64,000 nt of DNA. Source: Cupriavidus yeoncheonensis. Its GTDB lineage: Bacteria > Pseudomonadota > Gammaproteobacteria > Burkholderiales > Burkholderiaceae. The position numbers and the translations under genes were made by a program. Numbering within the stretch: position 1 is the first letter of the stretch; the number at the start of each line of letters is the position of its first letter. The notes under the pieces are model-generated. The model searched no databases, was not told the DNA's origin, and saw nothing but the letters and a program-made list of their open reading frames with translations. Shown one piece after another: positions 28,088 through 37,018 of the stretch. The DNA lies in NCBI RefSeq assembly GCF_905397275.1, contig NZ_CAJPUY010000003.1, positions 186,001 through 250,000 of the forward strand, in the 5' to 3' direction.

Positions 28088-28579
28088 ATGCCGTCCGAGC
28101 CCGTCCCTCCCCATTGTTCCGAATCCTTCCCGCAGCACCAGGTACGCCTGGGCGACAGTGCCGACGCGCCCGTTCTGGACGCCTGGCTGCAGGCCGCCAT
28201 GCCGTTGCCCGTGCCGGCAGCGCGGGCACGGAGGCTGGTGCTGGAAGGCTTGCTGGCACAGACGGGACAGGGGGCATGCCTGCTGGCGACGCTGGCGGGT
28301 GACGACATCGCCGCCTGCCTGCCCGTCGCGCTGGTCCCGAGTCTCGAGTTCGGGGGGCTGGTGGCTTGCGCGACGGAGTGGTGGTCTGGCGCCGCGGCCC
28401 CCGGTTCTGGCTGCCTCGCGGCCTGCCTGGCCACGCTGGCCGACTGGTGCCGCGCCCACGGCATCCGCCATGTCCTGCTGGCTCCTGGTTTTGCCGGGGA
28501 TGCCCCGGCGGGATTTGCCCGGCACACCAGCGGGCTCTGGCACCGCGTCCTCGCGCCGGCGCCGAAGTCCCTGGGCTGA
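28088..28579 (+). CDS. Hypothetical protein, unrecognised
   Basis: This is a 163-residue frame from ATG 28088 (174 from ATG 28055). The composition is Ala/Leu/Gly-rich with several Trp and Cys. No membrane segment or signal is clear. The segment ACLLATLAGDDIAACLPVAL followed by an FGGLV turn looks like the beta-hairpin of a GNAT-type fold, but no acetyl-CoA motif is visible, so no function is claimed. ATG 28055 is close to an ACAATG-like -10, which would favour the later start. It precedes the TSUP exporter by 67 bp. Confidence 0.5.
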   Translation: MPSEPVPPHCSESFPQHQVRLGDSADAPVLDAWLQAAMPLPVPAARARRLVLEGLLAQTGQGACLLATLAGDDIAACLPVALVPSLEFGGLVACATEWWSGAAAPGSGCLAACLATLADWCRAHGIRHVLLAPGFAGDAPAGFARHTSGLWHRVLAPAPKSLG

Positions 28580-28646
28580 GCGGCCGGCGCGCCGCGCCAC
28601 CTTCCTCCCTTTCTTTCCTCCTCCTTCTTCTTTTCGTCCTGCAATC

Positions 28647-29405
28647 ATGGAGTTCGCATTCCTGGCGGTCGCCGCCTTTCTCGCCGGCCTGATCGACGCG
28701 GTGGCCGGTGGCGGCGGCCTGGTCCAGATTCCGGCGCTGTTTTCGGCTTTTCCCGGGATGCCGCCGGCCACGCTGCTCGGCACCAACAAGGTGGCCTCGG
28801 TCGCCGGCACGGCCAATGCGGCGATCCGCTACGGGCGCAGCGTGCGCATCTACTGGGCAGCAACGGCGCCGGCCGTGGTGGCGGCATTCCTGTTCTCGAT
28901 GGCCGGCGCCTGGGCGCTGACCATGATTCCGGCAGAGCCATTGCGCAAGGCGCTCCCGTTCGTGCTGGTGACGCTGCTCGTCTATACCGTGGCCAAGAAG
29001 GATCTGGGCACCGAGCACGCGCCTTCGCTCAGCGGCACGCGCGAGCGCGTCGCGGCGCTGCTGGCGGGTGCCGCGATCGGCTTCTATGACGGCGTGTTCG
29101 GGCCGGGCACCGGCAGCTTCCTGATGATCGTCTTCGTGCGCGTGTTCGGCTATGACTTCCTGCACGCCTCGGCTTCGACCAAGGTGGTGAACATGGCCAC
29201 CAACCTGGCGGCGCTGCTGCTGCTGGCCAGCAAGGGCCATATCTGGTGGCAGCTGGGCCTGGTCATGGCCGTGGCCAACGTGGCCGGCAGCCAGGTGGGC
29301 AGCCGGCTGGCGCTGCGGCACGGCAGCGGCTTCGTGCGCAAGGTGTTCATTGTGGTGGTCAGCGCGCTGATCCTGAAGACCGCCTGGGACGCGTTCGCGC
29401 GCTGA
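28647..29405 (+). CDS. TSUP family membrane exporter (TauE/SafE-like)
   Basis: This 252-residue inner-membrane protein has about 7-8 helices. The internally duplicated family motifs are visible: FLAGLIDAVAGGGGLVQIPAL in the first half and GFYDGVFGPGTGSFL in the second. The family exports sulfite, sulfoacetate or other small organic sulfur anions; the substrate here is unknown. The ATG has no Shine-Dalgarno. Instead a nearly pure C/T tract of ~40 nt (28600-28640) lies upstream. Confidence 0.88.
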   Translation: MEFAFLAVAAFLAGLIDAVAGGGGLVQIPALFSAFPGMPPATLLGTNKVASVAGTANAAIRYGRSVRIYWAATAPAVVAAFLFSMAGAWALTMIPAEPLRKALPFVLVTLLVYTVAKKDLGTEHAPSLSGTRERVAALLAGAAIGFYDGVFGPGTGSFLMIVFVRVFGYDFLHASASTKVVNMATNLAALLLLASKGHIWWQLGLVMAVANVAGSQVGSRLALRHGSGFVRKVFIVVVSALILKTAWDAFAR

Positions 29406-29480
29406 CGCCGCCATGGCGCCATGGAGCGATCCGGGTTAATCCGGCTGGTCGCGACAGATCGCTGTGTTAGACTCGATGCG

Positions 29481-29507
29481 CATTCCCGACCGCGCGGTCG
29501 GGGAATG
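29481..29507. promoter_or_regulatory. Inverted repeat upstream of binding-protein gene
   Basis: CATTCCC-GACCGC (29481-29493) is followed directly by GCGGTCGGGGAATG (29494-29507), an almost perfect palindrome with one extra base. It lies just after a possible -10 (TAGACT, near 29469). It could be an operator or the 5' end hairpin of the transcript. The rest of the 287-bp gap has no gene. Confidence 0.45.
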
Positions 29508-29630
29508 GCCGCGGCATTTCCGGGGGAGTGGTGCGGACGGGAAAGACGGGAGGACTCATCTCCTTCCTGGCAGTACGCAGGTGCCAGCGATGTGCCTGTG
29601 GTGACCCGAGCGGTCGAAAAAAAGAACTAG

Positions 29631-29664
29631 AGGCATCCGGCGGCCGGGAGCCGTACGGATGCCT
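29631..29664 (+). promoter_or_regulatory. Leader hairpin before binding-protein gene
   Basis: AGGCATCCG (29631-29639) pairs with CGGATGCCT (29656-29664). The following TTCCGTTT is a poor T-tract, so it may be a leaky attenuator or a stabilising structure 28 nt before the start codon. Confidence 0.4.
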
Positions 29665-29692
29665 TTCCGTTTCAGGAACCGAAGGAGACAAG

Positions 29693-30844
29693 ATGAACTT
29701 CAAGCGCGCCAGCCTGCTGGCCATCGCTGCCGCCGCCCTTGTTGCCGGCACCGCCAGCGCACAGGTCAAGGTGGGGGTCACGGTGTCGGCTACAGGTCCG
29801 GCGGCATCGCTGGGCATCCCGGAAAAAAACACCTTCACGCTGATGCCCAAGGAGATCGCGGGCAAGAAGATCGAATATATCGTCCTGGATGACGCCTCCG
29901 ACACCACCACGGCAGTCAAGAACACGCGCAAGCTGATCAGCGAGGACAAGGTCGACGTGGTGGTGGGTTCCACCGTCACGCCGAACTCGCTGTCGATGGT
30001 CGACATCGTGGCCGAGAACGAGACGCCGATGATCACGATGGCCGCCTCGGCCCGCATCATCGAGCCCGTGGACGCCAAGCGCGCCTGGGTCTTCAAGACG
30101 CCGCAGAACGACTCGCACATGGCCACGGCCATTGCCGAGCACATGACCAACAACAACGTGAAGACGGTGGCTTTCATCGGCTTCGCGGATGCCTACGGCG
30201 ACAGCTGGGCGCAGGAATTCGCCAAGGTGGCGGACCTGCGCAAGATCAAGGTCGTCGCCAACGAGCGCTTTGCGCGCACCGATACCTCGGTGACCGGCCA
30301 GGTCCTGAAGATGATGGCCAGCAATGCCGACGCCGTGCTGATCGCAGGCTCGGGTACGCCCGCGGCGCTGCCGGCCAAGGCGCTCAAGGAGCGCGGCTAC
30401 AAGGGCAAGATCTACCAGACCCACGGCGTGGCCAACCCCGATTTCCTGCGCGTGTGCGGCAAGGACTGCGAAGGCACCTTCCTGCCGGCGGGCCCGCTGC
30501 TGGTGGCCGAGCAGCTGCCGGACAGCAACCCTGTCAAGAAGCCGGCCATGACCTACAAGACTGCCTACGAGAAGGCCTTTGGCGGCCAGGTGTCGACCTT
30601 CGGCGGCCATGCGTGGGATGCAGGCCTGATCCTGCAGCATGCGATTCCCGAGGCGCTGAAGAAGGGTCAGCCGGGCACCAGGGAGTTCCGCAAGGCACTG
30701 CGCGACGCCATGGAGCAGACCAGGAACCTGCCGGTATCGCACGGCATCATGAACATGAGCCCGACCGACCACCTCGGTTTCGACCAGCGCTCGCGCGTGA
30801 TGGTGCAGATCGTCGACGGCAAGTGGAAGCTGCTGACCAAGTAA
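29693..30844 (+). CDS. Periplasmic substrate-binding protein of a second HAAT ABC importer
   Basis: This 383-residue protein has a signal peptide (MNFKRASLLAIAAAALVAG, cleavage after ASA) and a type I binding fold. Family segments include VKVGVTVSATGPAASLGIPE and VVVGSTVTPNSLSMVDIVAE. ATG 29693 follows AAGGAG by 6 nt. It has its own terminator and is separate from the permease/ATPase operon that follows, which would permit higher expression of the binding protein. The ligand is unknown. Confidence 0.92.
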   Translation: MNFKRASLLAIAAAALVAGTASAQVKVGVTVSATGPAASLGIPEKNTFTLMPKEIAGKKIEYIVLDDASDTTTAVKNTRKLISEDKVDVVVGSTVTPNSLSMVDIVAENETPMITMAASARIIEPVDAKRAWVFKTPQNDSHMATAIAEHMTNNNVKTVAFIGFADAYGDSWAQEFAKVADLRKIKVVANERFARTDTSVTGQVLKMMASNADAVLIAGSGTPAALPAKALKERGYKGKIYQTHGVANPDFLRVCGKDCEGTFLPAGPLLVAEQLPDSNPVKKPAMTYKTAYEKAFGGQVSTFGGHAWDAGLILQHAIPEALKKGQPGTREFRKALRDAMEQTRNLPVSHGIMNMSPTDHLGFDQRSRVMVQIVDGKWKLLTK

Positions 30845-30877
30845 GCGGCTTGCTGGCTGGACGAGCAGGACAGGAAG

Positions 30878-30909
30878 GCGCATGGTGAACCCCATGCGCT
30901 TTCTTTTTT
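30878..30909 (+). terminator. Rho-independent terminator
   Basis: GCGCATGG (30878-30885) pairs with CCATGCGC (30892-30899) and is followed by TTTCTTTTTT. It separates the binding-protein gene from the downstream permease operon. Confidence 0.9.
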
Positions 30910-31064
30910 CGTGCTCGGCATTTTCTCAGGGTTGCCCTGTATTTCCGCAGTAGGCAACCCGTTTACCATTCCGTAATCCCAGCGCACCCAGCGTACCCAG
31001 CGCATACGCGCGCCCTGTCCGCCCCTTGGCATGCAGGCAGATCATTCAATAACACGGGGAGACA

Positions 31065-32117
31065 ATGGATCTTTCGATCGCCGCCATCCTGGCGCAGGAC
31101 GGGATCACCTCAGGCGCGATCTACGCGCTGCTGGCGCTGGCACTGGTGCTGGTGTTCTCGGTGACCCGCGTCATCTTCATCCCGCAAGGGGAATTCGTCG
31201 CCTATGGCGCGCTGACGCTGGCGGCCATGCAGAGCGGGCACGCGCCGCAGACCAGCTGGCTGCTGCTGGCCATGGGCGTGCTGACCTTCCTGTATGAGAC
31301 CGTGACCGTGCTGCGCAGCGCGGAATTGCGCCGCACGCTCGGGCGCAGGCTTGGCGTGCTGGCCGGGAAGTACCTCGTGTTTCCGCTGGCGGTGCACGGG
31401 CTGGTGCAGCAATACGGCGCGCAGCCATTGCCGATGCTGGCGCAGATCGCGCTGACGCTGCTGGTCATCATTCCGCTCGGACCGATGCTGTACCGCCTTG
31501 CCTACCAGCCGCTTGCCGAAGCCAGCACGCTGGTACTGCTGATCGTCTCGGTCGGCGTGCATTTTGCGCTGGTGGGGCTGGGGCTGGTGATGTTCGGCGC
31601 CGAGGGTTCGCGCACCGAGGCATTCTCCGATGCCCGCTTCGAGGTGGGCAGCCTCAGCGTCTCGGGGCAGAGCCTGTGGGTCGTGGGCATGTCGGCGCTG
31701 CTGATCGGCGCGCTGTATTTCTATTTCGAGCGCACGCTGCAAGGCAAGGCGCTGCGCGCGACGGCGGTGAACCGGCTGGGTGCGCGCCTGGTCGGCATCG
31801 GCACGACGCAGGCGGGGCGGCTGTCGTTCACGCTGGCCGCGGCCATGGGCGCGCTGTGCGGCATCCTGATCGCGCCGCTGACGACCGTGTACTACGAGTC
31901 GGGCTTCCTGGTGGGCCTGAAGGGCTTTGTCGGCGCGATCGTCGGCGGGCTGGTGAGCTACCCCATCGCAGCACTGGGTGCGCTGCTGGTGGGGCTGCTG
32001 GAATCGTATTCGTCCTTCTGGGCCAGCGCGTTCAAGGAGGTCATTGTCTTTACGCTGATCATTCCGGTGTTGCTGTGGCGCTCGCTGACGGGCAAGCACG
32101 TCGAAGAGGAGGAGTAA
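31065..32117 (+). CDS. livH: HAAT ABC importer permease, LivH type
   Basis: This 350-residue polytopic protein has the LivH start LAQDGITSGAIYALLALALVLVFS followed by a longer insert. A C-terminal region GLKGFVGAIVGGLVSYPIAALGALLVG matches permease coupling segments. It is longer than typical LivH (~300), mainly from residues ~65-120. GGGGAGA precedes the ATG by a few bases. It overlaps nothing but sits 3 bp before the LivM-LivG fusion. Confidence 0.9.
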   Translation: MDLSIAAILAQDGITSGAIYALLALALVLVFSVTRVIFIPQGEFVAYGALTLAAMQSGHAPQTSWLLLAMGVLTFLYETVTVLRSAELRRTLGRRLGVLAGKYLVFPLAVHGLVQQYGAQPLPMLAQIALTLLVIIPLGPMLYRLAYQPLAEASTLVLLIVSVGVHFALVGLGLVMFGAEGSRTEAFSDARFEVGSLSVSGQSLWVVGMSALLIGALYFYFERTLQGKALRATAVNRLGARLVGIGTTQAGRLSFTLAAAMGALCGILIAPLTTVYYESGFLVGLKGFVGAIVGGLVSYPIAALGALLVGLLESYSSFWASAFKEVIVFTLIIPVLLWRSLTGKHVEEEE

Positions 32118-32120
32118 GCC

Positions 32121-33962
32121 ATGACGATGCTGACCGACAAGCAAGCCGCCGTGGGCGGCGAACGCACCGGCAACCGTGCCGGGCTGCAGCGCAACCGCGT
32201 GCTGACGCTGCTGTTCATCGCGGTGCTGGCATTGCTGCCGGTGCTGCCGACGCCGGAATTCTGGATCACGCTGGGCAACTACATCGGCCTGTACAGCATC
32301 GTGGCGATCGGGCTCGTGCTGCTGACGGGCGTGGGCGGCATGACGTCGTTCGGGCAGGCGGCGTTCGTCGGGCTCGGTGCCTACAGCACCGCGTACCTGA
32401 CCACGCAGTTCGGGCTGTCGCCGTGGTTCGGCCTGCTGGTGGGCCTGGTGATCACCATGGCCTGCGCGTACGTGATCGGCCTGATCACGATGCGCATGTC
32501 CGGCCACTACCTGCCGCTCGCCACCATTGCGTGGTGCCTGTCGCTGTTCTTCCTGTTCGGGAACCTGGAGTTCCTGGGCAAGTACGACGGGCTCAACGGT
32601 ATCCCGGTGCTGTCGTTGTTCGGCGTCGAACTGCAGTCGGGCCGTTCGATGTTCTACCTGATCTGGGCCGTGGTGCTGCTCGCCGTGCTGGCCATGCAGA
32701 ACCTGCTTAACTCGCGTCCGGGCCGTGCGATGCGCGCGCTCAAGGGCGGTGGCGTGATGGCCGAGGCGATGGGCGTGAACACCGCGTGGATGAAGGTCGT
32801 GGTGTTCGTCGTGGCAGCGGTGCTGGCATGCCTCTCTGGCTTCCTCTACGCACACCTGCAGCGCGCGGTGAACCCGACACCGTTCGGCCTGAACTACGGC
32901 ATCGAGTACCTGTTCATGGCCGTGGTCGGTGGCGTGGGCCACGTGTGGGGCGCGGTGCTGGGTGCGGGTCTGCTCTCGATCCTCAAGGACATGCTGCAGG
33001 GACTGTTGCCGAAGCTGCTCGGCGCGAATGGCAACTTCGAGATCATCGTGTTCGGCGTGCTGCTGGTGCTGCTGCTGCAGCACGCGCGCGATGGCCTGTG
33101 GCCGTTCTTGCGCCGGCTGCTTCCGTCGGGACCGCCGGTGCAGGCACCGGAGGTCGCCGATGCGCTCCCGGTGCGGCAGAAGCCCGAGGCCGGCGAACTG
33201 ATCCTCGATGTGCGCGCCGCGCGCAAGCAGTTCGGCGGGCTGGTGGCGGTGAACGACGTGAGCTTCCAGGTGCGGGCCGGCGAGATCCTCGGCCTGATTG
33301 GCCCGAACGGTGCCGGCAAGTCGACCACGTTCAACCTGGTCACGGGCGTGCTGCCGGTAACGCGTGGCGAGGTGCGCTATCGCGGTGAAGTGATATCGGG
33401 CCTGCCCTCGCGCGAGATCGTCAAGCGTGGCATCGGCCGGACGTTCCAGCACGTGCACCTGCTGCCGACCATGACCGTGCTCGAGAACGTGGCGATCGGC
33501 GCGCACCTGCGTGGCGACTTCCGCGCGCAGGGCGGTATATCCGCGGCGATGCTGCGCATGAATCGTGCCGAGGAGGACAAGCTGCTGTTCGAGGCGCGGC
33601 GCCAGCTCGAGCGCGTGGGCCTGGCCGACTGCATGTACATGGAGGCCGGCAGCCTCGCGCTGGGCCAGCAGCGCATCCTGGAAATCGCGCGCGCACTGTG
33701 CTGCGATCCGGCGCTGCTGCTGCTCGACGAGCCCGCGGCGGGCCTGCGCTACAAGGAGAAGCAGGCACTGGCCGAATTGCTGCGCAAGCTCAGGGCGGAA
33801 GGCATGAGCGTACTGCTGGTGGAGCACGACATGGACTTCGTGATGAACCTCACCGACCGCCTCGTGGTGATGGAGTTCGGCACGCGCATTGCCGAGGGCG
33901 TGCCCGAAGACGTGCAGAAGAACCCGGCCGTGCTCGAGGCCTACCTCGGTGGTGTGGAGTAA
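32121..33962 (+). CDS. LivM-LivG fusion: permease joined to ATP-binding domain
   Basis: This 613-residue fusion has a LivM-like permease at residues ~25-330 ([37 protein letters not shown]). A linker at ~335-360 precedes a LivG-like ATPase from ~363. The ATPase carries Walker A GPNGAGK400-[19 protein letters not shown], the atypical signature [13 protein letters not shown], Walker [11 protein letters not shown] and VEHDM. Fusion fixes one permease to one ATPase; the other ATPase is the next gene. The frame is continuous with no sign of a sequencing join. Confidence 0.93.
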   Translation: MTMLTDKQAAVGGERTGNRAGLQRNRVLTLLFIAVLALLPVLPTPEFWITLGNYIGLYSIVAIGLVLLTGVGGMTSFGQAAFVGLGAYSTAYLTTQFGLSPWFGLLVGLVITMACAYVIGLITMRMSGHYLPLATIAWCLSLFFLFGNLEFLGKYDGLNGIPVLSLFGVELQSGRSMFYLIWAVVLLAVLAMQNLLNSRPGRAMRALKGGGVMAEAMGVNTAWMKVVVFVVAAVLACLSGFLYAHLQRAVNPTPFGLNYGIEYLFMAVVGGVGHVWGAVLGAGLLSILKDMLQGLLPKLLGANGNFEIIVFGVLLVLLLQHARDGLWPFLRRLLPSGPPVQAPEVADALPVRQKPEAGELILDVRAARKQFGGLVAVNDVSFQVRAGEILGLIGPNGAGKSTTFNLVTGVLPVTRGEVRYRGEVISGLPSREIVKRGIGRTFQHVHLLPTMTVLENVAIGAHLRGDFRAQGGISAAMLRMNRAEEDKLLFEARRQLERVGLADCMYMEAGSLALGQQRILEIARALCCDPALLLLDEPAAGLRYKEKQALAELLRKLRAEGMSVLLVEHDMDFVMNLTDRLVVMEFGTRIAEGVPEDVQKNPAVLEAYLGGVE

Positions 33963-33984
33963 CGGTGTGGACAAGGAACGCAAG

Positions 33985-34728
33985 ATGAGCCCGATCCTCG
34001 AAGTGAAGGACCTCCACGTCCGCTACGGCAAGGTGGAAGCCGTGCACGGCGTCAGCCTGAAAGTGGAGGCCGGCAGGATCGTGACCGTGATCGGCCCCAA
34101 TGGCGCAGGCAAGTCGACGACGCTGAACGCCATCATGGGCGCGCTGCCCGTCAGTGGCTCGGCCAGCGGCACGGTCAGCTATCTCGGCCACGACATGGCC
34201 GGCATCCCGGTGGAAGGGCGCGTGGCGCGCGGCATGTGCCTGGTGCCGGAGAAGCGCGAGCTGTTCGCGTCGATGACAGTGGAGGACAACCTGCAGCTCG
34301 GCGCGTTCCGCCGAAAGCGTGCCGGCGAGAAGAACTACCTGGACCAGATGGACGTGGTCTACGACCTGTTTCCGCGCCTGCGCGAGCGCGCGCGGCAGGA
34401 CGCCGGCACGCTGTCGGGCGGCGAGCGCCAGATGCTGGCCGTGGGCCGCGCGCTGATGGCCAAGCCGCAACTGCTGATGCTCGATGAACCGAGCCTTGGG
34501 CTGGCACCGCTGATCGTGAAGGAGATTTTCCACATCATCAGCAACCTGCGCCAGACCGGGGTGGCGACGCTGCTGATCGAGCAGAACGCGCGCGCGGCAT
34601 TGCAGGTGGCGGACTACGGCTATGTGGTCGAGACCGGCGATATGGCAATGGAGGGGCCGGCCGCAGAGTTGGCCAGCAACCCGAAGGTGATCGAAACCTA
34701 CCTGGGGTTGGCGAAGAAGGCTGCGTGA
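33985..34728 (+). CDS. livF: ABC transporter ATP-binding protein, LivF type
   Basis: This 247-residue ATPase has Walker A GPNGAGK43-STT, signature [17 protein letters not shown], Walker [14 protein letters not shown] and IEQNA at the switch position. It completes the second importer with normal catalytic motifs, unlike the LivF at 23.8 kb. ATG 33985 follows AGGAA. An in-frame GTG at 33967 with GGAG 7 nt upstream is an equally plausible start. Confidence 0.92.
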   Translation: MSPILEVKDLHVRYGKVEAVHGVSLKVEAGRIVTVIGPNGAGKSTTLNAIMGALPVSGSASGTVSYLGHDMAGIPVEGRVARGMCLVPEKRELFASMTVEDNLQLGAFRRKRAGEKNYLDQMDVVYDLFPRLRERARQDAGTLSGGERQMLAVGRALMAKPQLLMLDEPSLGLAPLIVKEIFHIISNLRQTGVATLLIEQNARAALQVADYGYVVETGDMAMEGPAAELASNPKVIETYLGLAKKAA

Positions 34729-34757
34729 ATCGCAGAATTAGTGGATTGATGAATAGT

Positions 34758-34782
34758 AAGACCCGCTTTGGCGGGTCTTTTC
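34758..34782 (+). terminator. Rho-independent terminator
   Basis: AAGACCCGC (34758-34766) pairs with GCGGGTCTT (34771-34779) and is followed by T residues. It closes the second Liv operon. The following ~170 bp up to the LysR stop are distinctly AT-rich and hold no gene that I can see. Confidence 0.88.
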
Positions 34783-34956
34783 ATTTGTCGCATGGATATA
34801 CGCCCCGTTGGATCACCGGCTTCCCTCGGATATATTCGTTTGACAGATGTTTTTCCGTGCTTTTCAGGCTAAAGAATCTTTCCCGCAAATAACAAATAGA
34901 GTGGCGCTGCGAATAAATTTGCTGAATGAATTATTGATGGAGCAAATCAGTCGCGA

Positions 34957-35898
34957 TCATTTGTTCTGAGAATGATCGTCTCCCGCATGCGCCGCCGAGT
35001 CCTGCGCCGCGGTTTCCAACAGCCATTCCCGGAAGTACCGCAGGGCGGGATGATCGCGTCGCTCCCTTGGCGTGCAAAGGAAATAGCCGCGCTGCAGCCG
35101 TATCTGAAGATCGAAAGGCGCCACCACGCGTCCGGCGGCGAGTTCATCGTGCAGCAGGCAGCGCTGCAATACCGCGATTCCCATGTCGGCGCGCACCGCC
35201 TGGATCAGGATCGACACCTGGTCGAAGCCCGACGACAGCTTTGGCGCAGCGTTGGGTACGCCCGCCGCCTGCAGCCAGTTGGCCCAGTTGGCGGGGGCGG
35301 TCGTGTGGTAGAGCAGGGGCTCTTGCATGAGTTCGGCCGGCGCCCGCCAGCGCCCGGCCGCGTGCCGCTGGCGGGCGCGGTCGGGGTGGCAGACCGGCAC
35401 CATCTCACGGCCCACCACGTAGTCCACCTGCAAGCCCGGCCACTTGCCCGGTTCGCCGGCCAGCAGTGCCGCGTCGGGTGCGGCGCCGGAGAAATCCTCG
35501 TCGCGGCGATACGGTACGAAATCGAGCCGGATATCCGGGTGCCGCCGGTGGAAGTCGGGTAGCCGGGGTACCAGCCAGACACTGGCAAGCGTTGGAACCG
35601 CCGAGAGGGTGAGGTGGTGGCTGCGGTCGCCGGCGCGCAGTGCCGCACTGGCGCTCTCGATGGCGGCAAGCGGATCGGCCACGGCCTCCAGCAACTGTTG
35701 TCCTGCGCCGGTCAGCATCAGCCGGTGTGCATTGCGCTGGATCAGCGGTTGGCCGAAGTGCTCCTCAAGCCGGGCGATGGCCCGGCTCACGGCCCCTTGT
35801 GTCACGCACAGCGTCTCGGCGGCACGCGTGAAGCTGCCCAGGCGCGCGGCGGCGACGAAGGCGTGCAACTCGGACATCGAAGGGGAATGCAACCGCAT
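34957..35898 (-). CDS. LysR family transcriptional regulator (GcvA-like)
   Basis: This 313-residue protein has its HTH at residues ~8-65 (FVAAARLGSFTRAAETLCVT, AVSRAIARLEEHFGQPL) and a LysR effector domain. The TQGAVSRAI segment and overall form resemble GcvA-type regulators. The ATG at 35898 is preferred over a TTG at 35943. It is divergent from the Bug receptor gene across about 120 bp. Confidence 0.9.
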   Translation of the reverse strand: MRLHSPSMSELHAFVAAARLGSFTRAAETLCVTQGAVSRAIARLEEHFGQPLIQRNAHRLMLTGAGQQLLEAVADPLAAIESASAALRAGDRSHHLTLSAVPTLASVWLVPRLPDFHRRHPDIRLDFVPYRRDEDFSGAAPDAALLAGEPGKWPGLQVDYVVGREMVPVCHPDRARQRHAAGRWRAPAELMQEPLLYHTTAPANWANWLQAAGVPNAAPKLSSGFDQVSILIQAVRADMGIAVLQRCLLHDELAAGRVVAPFDLQIRLQRGYFLCTPRERRDHPALRYFREWLLETAAQDSAAHAGDDHSQNK

Positions 35899-36019
35899 GG
35901 GGCAGAACGGTAGAGAATGATCTTTGGTAATGCGAAGGTGCAATATAGTCGTTTGCCTCGGGCCGGTAAACGGCTGACACTCGGGCGGCTATTCATCACA
36001 AGAAACAGGAGAAAGCCCA

Positions 36020-37015
36020 ATGACCCGAGCCAGGATGTCGCGCCGCCAGCTGTTGTTGTCTGGCACCGCGGCTGCCGCCGCATTGACCTTTGCCGGCAGC
36101 GTGTTTGCGCAGGCTGCCTATCCCAACCGGCCCATCCGCCTGATCGTGCCGTTCGCGGCCGGCGGCTCGACCGACCTGTCGGCGCGCCTGGTTGCGGAAT
36201 TTGCGGGGCGCGAGCTGGGCCAGCCCATCGTGGTCGAGAACAAGGGTGGGGCAGGGGGCTCGGTCGGCATGGAGCAGGTCGCCAAGTCGGACCCGGATGG
36301 CTACACCATCGGCATGGCCACCGTCAGCACCCACGGCTCCAACCCGGCGGTCTACCCGAAGCTGAAGTACGACCCGATCAAGGACTTTGCGCCGGTCACC
36401 AACGTGGTGGCGATTCCCAGCGTCTTCGCGGTACACCCGAGCGTGCCCGCCAGGACCATGCAGGAATTCATCGCGCTGGCCAAGGCCAATCCGGGCAAGT
36501 ACACCTTCGCCTCGCCGGGCGCCGGCTCGCTCGGTCATGTGAATATCGAGAACTTCATGATGCTGGCCCACATCGAGCTGCTGCATGTGCCGTACAAGGG
36601 GGCCGGCCTGGCGCTCAACGACGCCGTGGCAGGACAGGTGAATGCCATTACGGACAACCTGTCGTCGACACTGCCCCACGTGAAGTCGGGCCGGTTGCGC
36701 GCGCTGGCCGTGCTGGGTGCGAGCCGCTCGCCGCAGTTGCCGGGCGTACCCACTTATGCGGAGCTGGGCTACAAGGACATGGGGGAGGGCGGTTGGTTTG
36801 GCATCGTCGCACCGGCCGGGACACCGTCGGCGGTGGTCATGCGCCTGAACCAGGCCATCCACAAGGCCATGCAGAACTCTGAGTTCAAGCGCAAGGTGGA
36901 GGAGTCGGGCGGCACGCTCGTGCCGACCACGCCTGACCAGTTCAAGGTACAGATTCAGCAGGCCATGGCGCGTTACGCGCGCGTGGCCAAGGCGGCCAGC
37001 ATCAAGCTGGATTGA
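36020..37015 (+). CDS. Bug/TctC-type periplasmic receptor
   Basis: This 331-residue protein is an extracytoplasmic solute receptor of the tripartite tricarboxylate family. Its export signal has a twin-arginine-like motif (S-R-R-Q-L-L-L) and ends VFAQA. Family segments: YPNRPIRLIVPFAAGGSTDLSAR, VVENKGGAGGSVG, HVPYKGAGLALNDAVAGQV. Bug proteins are typically orphan receptors that bind carboxylates or amino acids. It is followed at 3 bp by a formylglutamate amidohydrolase, hinting at an acidic amino-acid derivative as ligand (inference). Confidence 0.93.
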   Translation: MTRARMSRRQLLLSGTAAAAALTFAGSVFAQAAYPNRPIRLIVPFAAGGSTDLSARLVAEFAGRELGQPIVVENKGGAGGSVGMEQVAKSDPDGYTIGMATVSTHGSNPAVYPKLKYDPIKDFAPVTNVVAIPSVFAVHPSVPARTMQEFIALAKANPGKYTFASPGAGSLGHVNIENFMMLAHIELLHVPYKGAGLALNDAVAGQVNAITDNLSSTLPHVKSGRLRALAVLGASRSPQLPGVPTYAELGYKDMGEGGWFGIVAPAGTPSAVVMRLNQAIHKAMQNSEFKRKVEESGGTLVPTTPDQFKVQIQQAMARYARVAKAASIKLD

Positions 37016-37018
37016 GAT

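Noticed and set aside
31110-33983. 957-codon minus-strand frame opposite livH and the LivM-LivG fusion
   Set aside because: Gln/His/Arg-rich shadow of real plus-strand genes, with no start signal.
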